Shown piece by piece: positions 5,156 to 5,164 of a stretch of DNA of 5,164 bases. Source of the DNA: an uncultured Collinsella sp. (GTDB lineage: Bacteria; Actinomycetota; Coriobacteriia; Coriobacteriales; Coriobacteriaceae). The stretch covers positions 1 through 5,164 of the forward strand of contig CATZLI010000018.1 of the NCBI GenBank assembly GCA_958421275.1. Direction: 5' to 3'. The position numbers and the translations under genes were made by a program. Positions within the stretch are counted from its first letter, which is position 1, and each line of letters opens with the position of its first letter. The notes under the pieces were generated by a model, which saw nothing but the letters and a program-made list of their open reading frames with translations, was not told the DNA's origin and ran no database searches.

Positions 5156-5164
5156 ATGGCTGGA
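5156..5164 (+). CDS. possible start of a transposase-region ORF, partial
   Basis: ATG GCT GGA (Met-Ala-Gly) begins 7 nt after GGGAGG, a strong ribosome binding site, and runs off the window. With only three codons nothing can be said about the product from its sequence. The suggestion of a transposase-region protein comes from the IS3-like end just upstream. Confidence 0.35.

Larger units (their letters stand above)
5110..5164 (+). mobile_element. probable left end of an IS3-family (IS150-like) insertion sequence, cut by the window edge
   Basis: TGAACTGCCTCCCATTTCTTGG resembles the IS150-type terminal inverted repeat as remembered (TGTACTGCACCCATTTTGTTGG): it begins with TG, keeps the ACTGC core and continues into a CCATTT...AAATGG inverted repeat, as those ends do. 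An ATG with a good ribosome binding site follows at 5156, where the first transposase-region ORF would be expected. The right end, target duplication and transposase are outside the window, so a truncated remnant cannot be excluded. The other reading is an ordinary terminator hairpin with a short CCCTTTTA tail. Confidence 0.5.

Overview
The window is high-GC bacterial chromosome. The protein types point to a Coriobacteriia-like actinobacterium, with Collinsella or a close relative the most likely: a MurB with Gram-positive-type motifs, a Tat-exported coiled-coil cell-wall hydrolase, and a GalE ending in WQSHNPNGF. This placement rests on recognition, not on a search. Four complete genes are present, and a possible fifth begins at the right edge.

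Layout. Positions 1-53 are the tail after a LacI-family regulator, with nothing more than a weak 5-bp hairpin. The regulator (54-1082, minus) is divergent from murB (1266-2228, plus). The 183-bp gap between them holds a -10-like box for each gene and a perfect 10-bp palindrome that could be an operator. MurB converges with a cell-wall hydrolase gene (2447-3652, minus). The 218-bp convergent gap carries a terminator whose U-tract faces the hydrolase gene and a 131-bp imperfect inverted repeat starting 10 bp after the hydrolase stop codon. The hydrolase is divergent from galE (3919-4980, plus), and the 266-bp gap holds a promoter candidate for each. After galE come two CATG-centred palindromes (4990-5091). 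The last 55 bp look like the left end of an IS3-family (IS150-like) insertion sequence, with a hairpin covering the ribosome binding site of an ORF starting at 5156.

How the genes fit together. Three genes concern the cell envelope. MurB makes UDP-MurNAc, the hydrolase cuts peptidoglycan outside the cell, and GalE supplies UDP-galactose, possibly also UDP-GalNAc, for surface sugars or the Leloir pathway. They are single transcription units in alternating orientation, not an operon. The LacI-family protein has no sugar-utilisation genes beside it in the window, so its targets are unknown.

No clear new multi-gene system is present. The least explained parts are the intergenic structures: the 131-bp inverted repeat, the paired palindromes after galE, and the hairpin-masked start at the right edge.
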